Assembly (NCBI RefSeq): GCF_011074885.1
Contig: NC_054686.1
Coordinates: 930,001 to 994,000 of the forward strand
Length of the DNA stretch: 64,000 nt
Direction: 5' to 3'
Source of the DNA: Brettanomyces bruxellensis
Lineage: Eukaryota > Ascomycota > Pichiomycetes > Pichiales > Pichiaceae
Part shown: piece by piece, positions 62,301-64,000 of the stretch
How positions within the stretch are numbered: the first letter of the stretch is position 1
Layout of the letters: every line of letters starts with the position of its first letter
Notes under the pieces: model-generated
The model's input: only the letters and a program-made list of their open reading frames with translations
Told to the model about the DNA's origin: nothing
Databases searched by the model: none
Translations under genes and position numbers: made by a program

Positions 62301-64000
62301 TCAGGAAACCTGCATGTCCTCGAGGCGGTCGAGCGCAGCCTTGGTTTTCATAGAGATCCTGGTGCTCAACTCGTAATCGTCTCCGCCGAAATCCTGCGAC
62401 TTCCTCAACCAGGCAACACTGTCGTCAAGCCCCCCGACCCCGTTGATATTCCAGCAGAAAAGTGCCTTCTCGTACAAGGCAGTGGGGTAGAGCCATGGGT
62501 TCTCATCGAGCTTACGGAGCTTCTCCGCCGGGCCGACGCGGCCGGACAGCGAGATGTGCCTGATGACATAGCGGTCCAAAATGTGGTTGCCCCGGTGGAT
62601 TTGCCCGAGCCGGCGAAGGGAAACAGCTTGCAAAGTGTGGCGCATCATCGACTGCTCGCGGGGCTCGTCAAAGTGGGCGTAGGGCTTGCCCGTGCGAGAA
62701 TCGAGGAGATCGAGGTCCGGGTCGAGGGTCTGGCTTGCCGTGTAGCCGAGGAGCTTGACGGACAAACGGAGAGCCTGCTCGGGCATCCGGTTGTACCCGT
62801 CCCAGAAATAGGCTAGCTCGTGGATGGGCGACGTGCCTATGCAGTCGAGATACGGCATTCCGGTCTGCCGAGCGCGGCGCTGCACCTCGCGGTGCTTGCG
62901 GCAAATAAGTTTTTCAAACGGCGGGATATGCGCCATGAATGTTTTCTTGCCCGCGAGCTCCGGCGCCTGTAGTAGGTACTTGCGGGCGAGTTCGCGGTAC
63001 TTGTCCCTTTTGGCCGGGTCGGCGCTGTCCTGCATGTGCGGGCCCCGCACCAAGAGCCCCGTCTCGCACATGCGGTACGCCTCGAGGTAGCAGGCGCCCG
63101 CAAAATATGTATACAAGGCGTGCGAGTAGGTGTTCACGTCCATGAGGTGGAGAAATTCTTTCGCGGCGCGGTCGAAACGGTGCAAAAAAACAAGAAGCAT
63201 GCACCGGTCGAAAAACATCAACGCGTCGACCTGCCGCATTTGGCTGGGCTTGGCCGAGTCCAAGAGCTCCACGGCCTCCTCGAGCCGGCCCCTGCCAGCA
63301 AGCATCCGAGACTCCTGCAAGAGCCAGAGGTTGCTCCTGGGGAAGATTGCCCGGGCGTGGAGCAACGTGCGAACGAGCCTGTCGCCTGGGTGAAGGATTG
63401 TTGGCTCACCTTGGCCGGCTGTGGCTTTTCGCTCGAGTTCCATTTTTTGTGAGATGTAGGGAGAGGGGGTTGTGCTTGGGATTTTATTTTTATCATTTTG
63501 ATCCCTAATATTAAAGACCTCTTTATCATTGCCTGCATGACCTTCTCCCTTATTACTTTCTCCCTCATTTTCTCCATCATTTTCTCCCTCATTATTTTCT
63601 CCTTTACTACTTTCTCCTTCATTATTTCTATCCCCTTGAATATTCACATCCTTAGTATTCTTATCCTTAATATGCTCATCCTTAGTATTCTTATCCTTAA
63701 TATGCCCATTCTTAGTATTCTTATCCTTAATACGCTTAATATTCGTATCTCCAATATTTTTATTTTCCCCATCTCTTTCTCCAATACTCACCTCTCCTTC
63801 TCCCCTCACTGGGGCAAGATCAAAAGCAACATCCGTAAACTGAAAGGGCCCGTCGTAAAAAACAAGAAGAGCAAGCAATGCAATTCCGCCCTGCACGTTT
63901 CTCTCCTGGGCCGCCTTCCAGATCATCCGGAGTCCCTTCTCGCGCGAGCCCTTGAACCCCACCACGGAAAGCACTGTGCCCAATCCCGGTGGGAGCAAAG
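62301..64000 (-). CDS. IML2: IML2/TTC39-family protein, C-terminal part only
   Basis: At least 566 residues; the frame is open to the right edge, so the N-terminus lies outside. The visible start LLPPGLGTVLSVVGFKGSREKG matches the family block before the TPR region. Helical-repeat segments follow: HARAIFPRSNLWLLQESRML, MFFDRCMLLVFLHRFDRAAKEF and the tail YPTALYEKALFCWN. S. cerevisiae Iml2 (and paralogue YKR018C) is a cytosolic/mitochondria-associated protein involved in inclusion-body clearance via lipid droplets. An insert of roughly 125 residues (about 75-200) interrupts the domain with DKNTK repeats and Glu/Gly/Asn-rich sequence. Its DNA is AT-rich while the flanking gene is very GC-rich compared with the rest of the window. 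Confidence 0.83.
   Translation of the reverse strand, partial: LLPPGLGTVLSVVGFKGSREKGLRMIWKAAQERNVQGGIALLALLVFYDGPFQFTDVAFDLAPVRGEGEVSIGERDGENKNIGDTNIKRIKDKNTKNGHIKDKNTKDEHIKDKNTKDVNIQGDRNNEGESSKGENNEGENDGENEGESNKGEGHAGNDKEVFNIRDQNDKNKIPSTTPSPYISQKMELERKATAGQGEPTILHPGDRLVRTLLHARAIFPRSNLWLLQESRMLAGRGRLEEAVELLDSAKPSQMRQVDALMFFDRCMLLVFLHRFDRAAKEFLHLMDVNTYSHALYTYFAGACYLEAYRMCETGLLVRGPHMQDSADPAKRDKYRELARKYLLQAPELAGKKTFMAHIPPFEKLICRKHREVQRRARQTGMPYLDCIGTSPIHELAYFWDGYNRMPEQALRLSVKLLGYTASQTLDPDLDLLDSRTGKPYAHFDEPREQSMMRHTLQAVSLRRLGQIHRGNHILDRYVIRHISLSGRVGPAEKLRKLDENPWLYPTALYEKALFCWNINGVGGLDDSVAWLRKSQDFGGDDYELSTRISMKTKAALDRLEDMQVS
63642..63745 (-). repeat. 30 bp tandem repeat within IML2
   Basis: Two full and two partial copies of a 30 bp unit (TTATCCTTAATATGCTCATC plus CTTAGTATTC on the plus strand), in frame and encoding IKDKNTK-type repeats. 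Part of the AT-rich insert. Confidence 0.8.

Overview
The window is a 64 kb piece of a budding-yeast (Saccharomycotina) nuclear chromosome. Genes are compact and mostly intronless. The introns present are short, usually 5'-proximal, and carry GTAAGT donors and TACTAAC-like branch points. Every recognised gene has a clear yeast orthologue. CTG reads as Leu where leucine is expected (for example at 18727 in PBY1), so this is not a CUG-Ser genome. Divergence from Saccharomyces, an extended SEC12 tail, intron-bearing AHP1 and PBY1, and AT-rich intergenic DNA suggest the Pichiaceae (Brettanomyces/Pichia/Ogataea side). That placement is inference; no marker here fixes the species.

Layout. 0-9 kb: 3' half of SCP160, AIP5, PRM10. 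9-17.4 kb: DED1, RPL3, then CPA1 preceded by an arginine attenuator uORF. 18-26.5 kb: PBY1 (with intron), RXT2, HRT2/YMR027W, MPE1, TOA2 (with intron). 26.8-39 kb: SEC12, APM2, a pterin-4a-carbinolamine dehydratase, NFU1, HEM14, NUP120. 39.1-42 kb: a 3 kb stretch with no recognisable gene but several splice-like signals and short coding-like fragments. 42-50.7 kb: a Zn2Cys6 regulator, COX7, an unrecognised SRWAD-motif protein whose intron directly follows the ATG, an AIM39-like mitochondrial protein, RAD18 (reading frame interrupted) and BUD16. 51-58.3 kb: a hexokinase, a secreted polyacidic protein, a BLOC1S2-like protein (with intron) and OPI1. 58.4-62.3 kb: a 0.4 kb TTAC microsatellite with a decayed fringe, AHP1 (with intron) and more decayed repeats. 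62.3-64 kb: the C-terminal part of an IML2/TTC39 gene, strikingly GC-rich.

The genes are ordinary housekeeping functions without operon logic: translation and mRNA (SCP160, DED1, RPL3, PBY1, MPE1), transcription and chromatin (TOA2, RXT2, OPI1, Zn cluster), secretory and vesicle traffic (SEC12, APM2, BLOC1S2-like), mitochondria (COX7, NFU1, HEM14, AIM39-like, probably CPA1) and metabolism (hexokinase, BUD16, AHP1). The most informative observations are the short CPA1 uORF beside a CPA1 that carries a mitochondrial-type leader, the intron after the SRWAD ATG, the RAD18 frame break, and the unexplained 39-42 kb block.

No tRNA, rRNA, CRISPR array or intact transposon was seen. Exon boundaries were read by eye from splice consensus and frame continuity and need transcript support.
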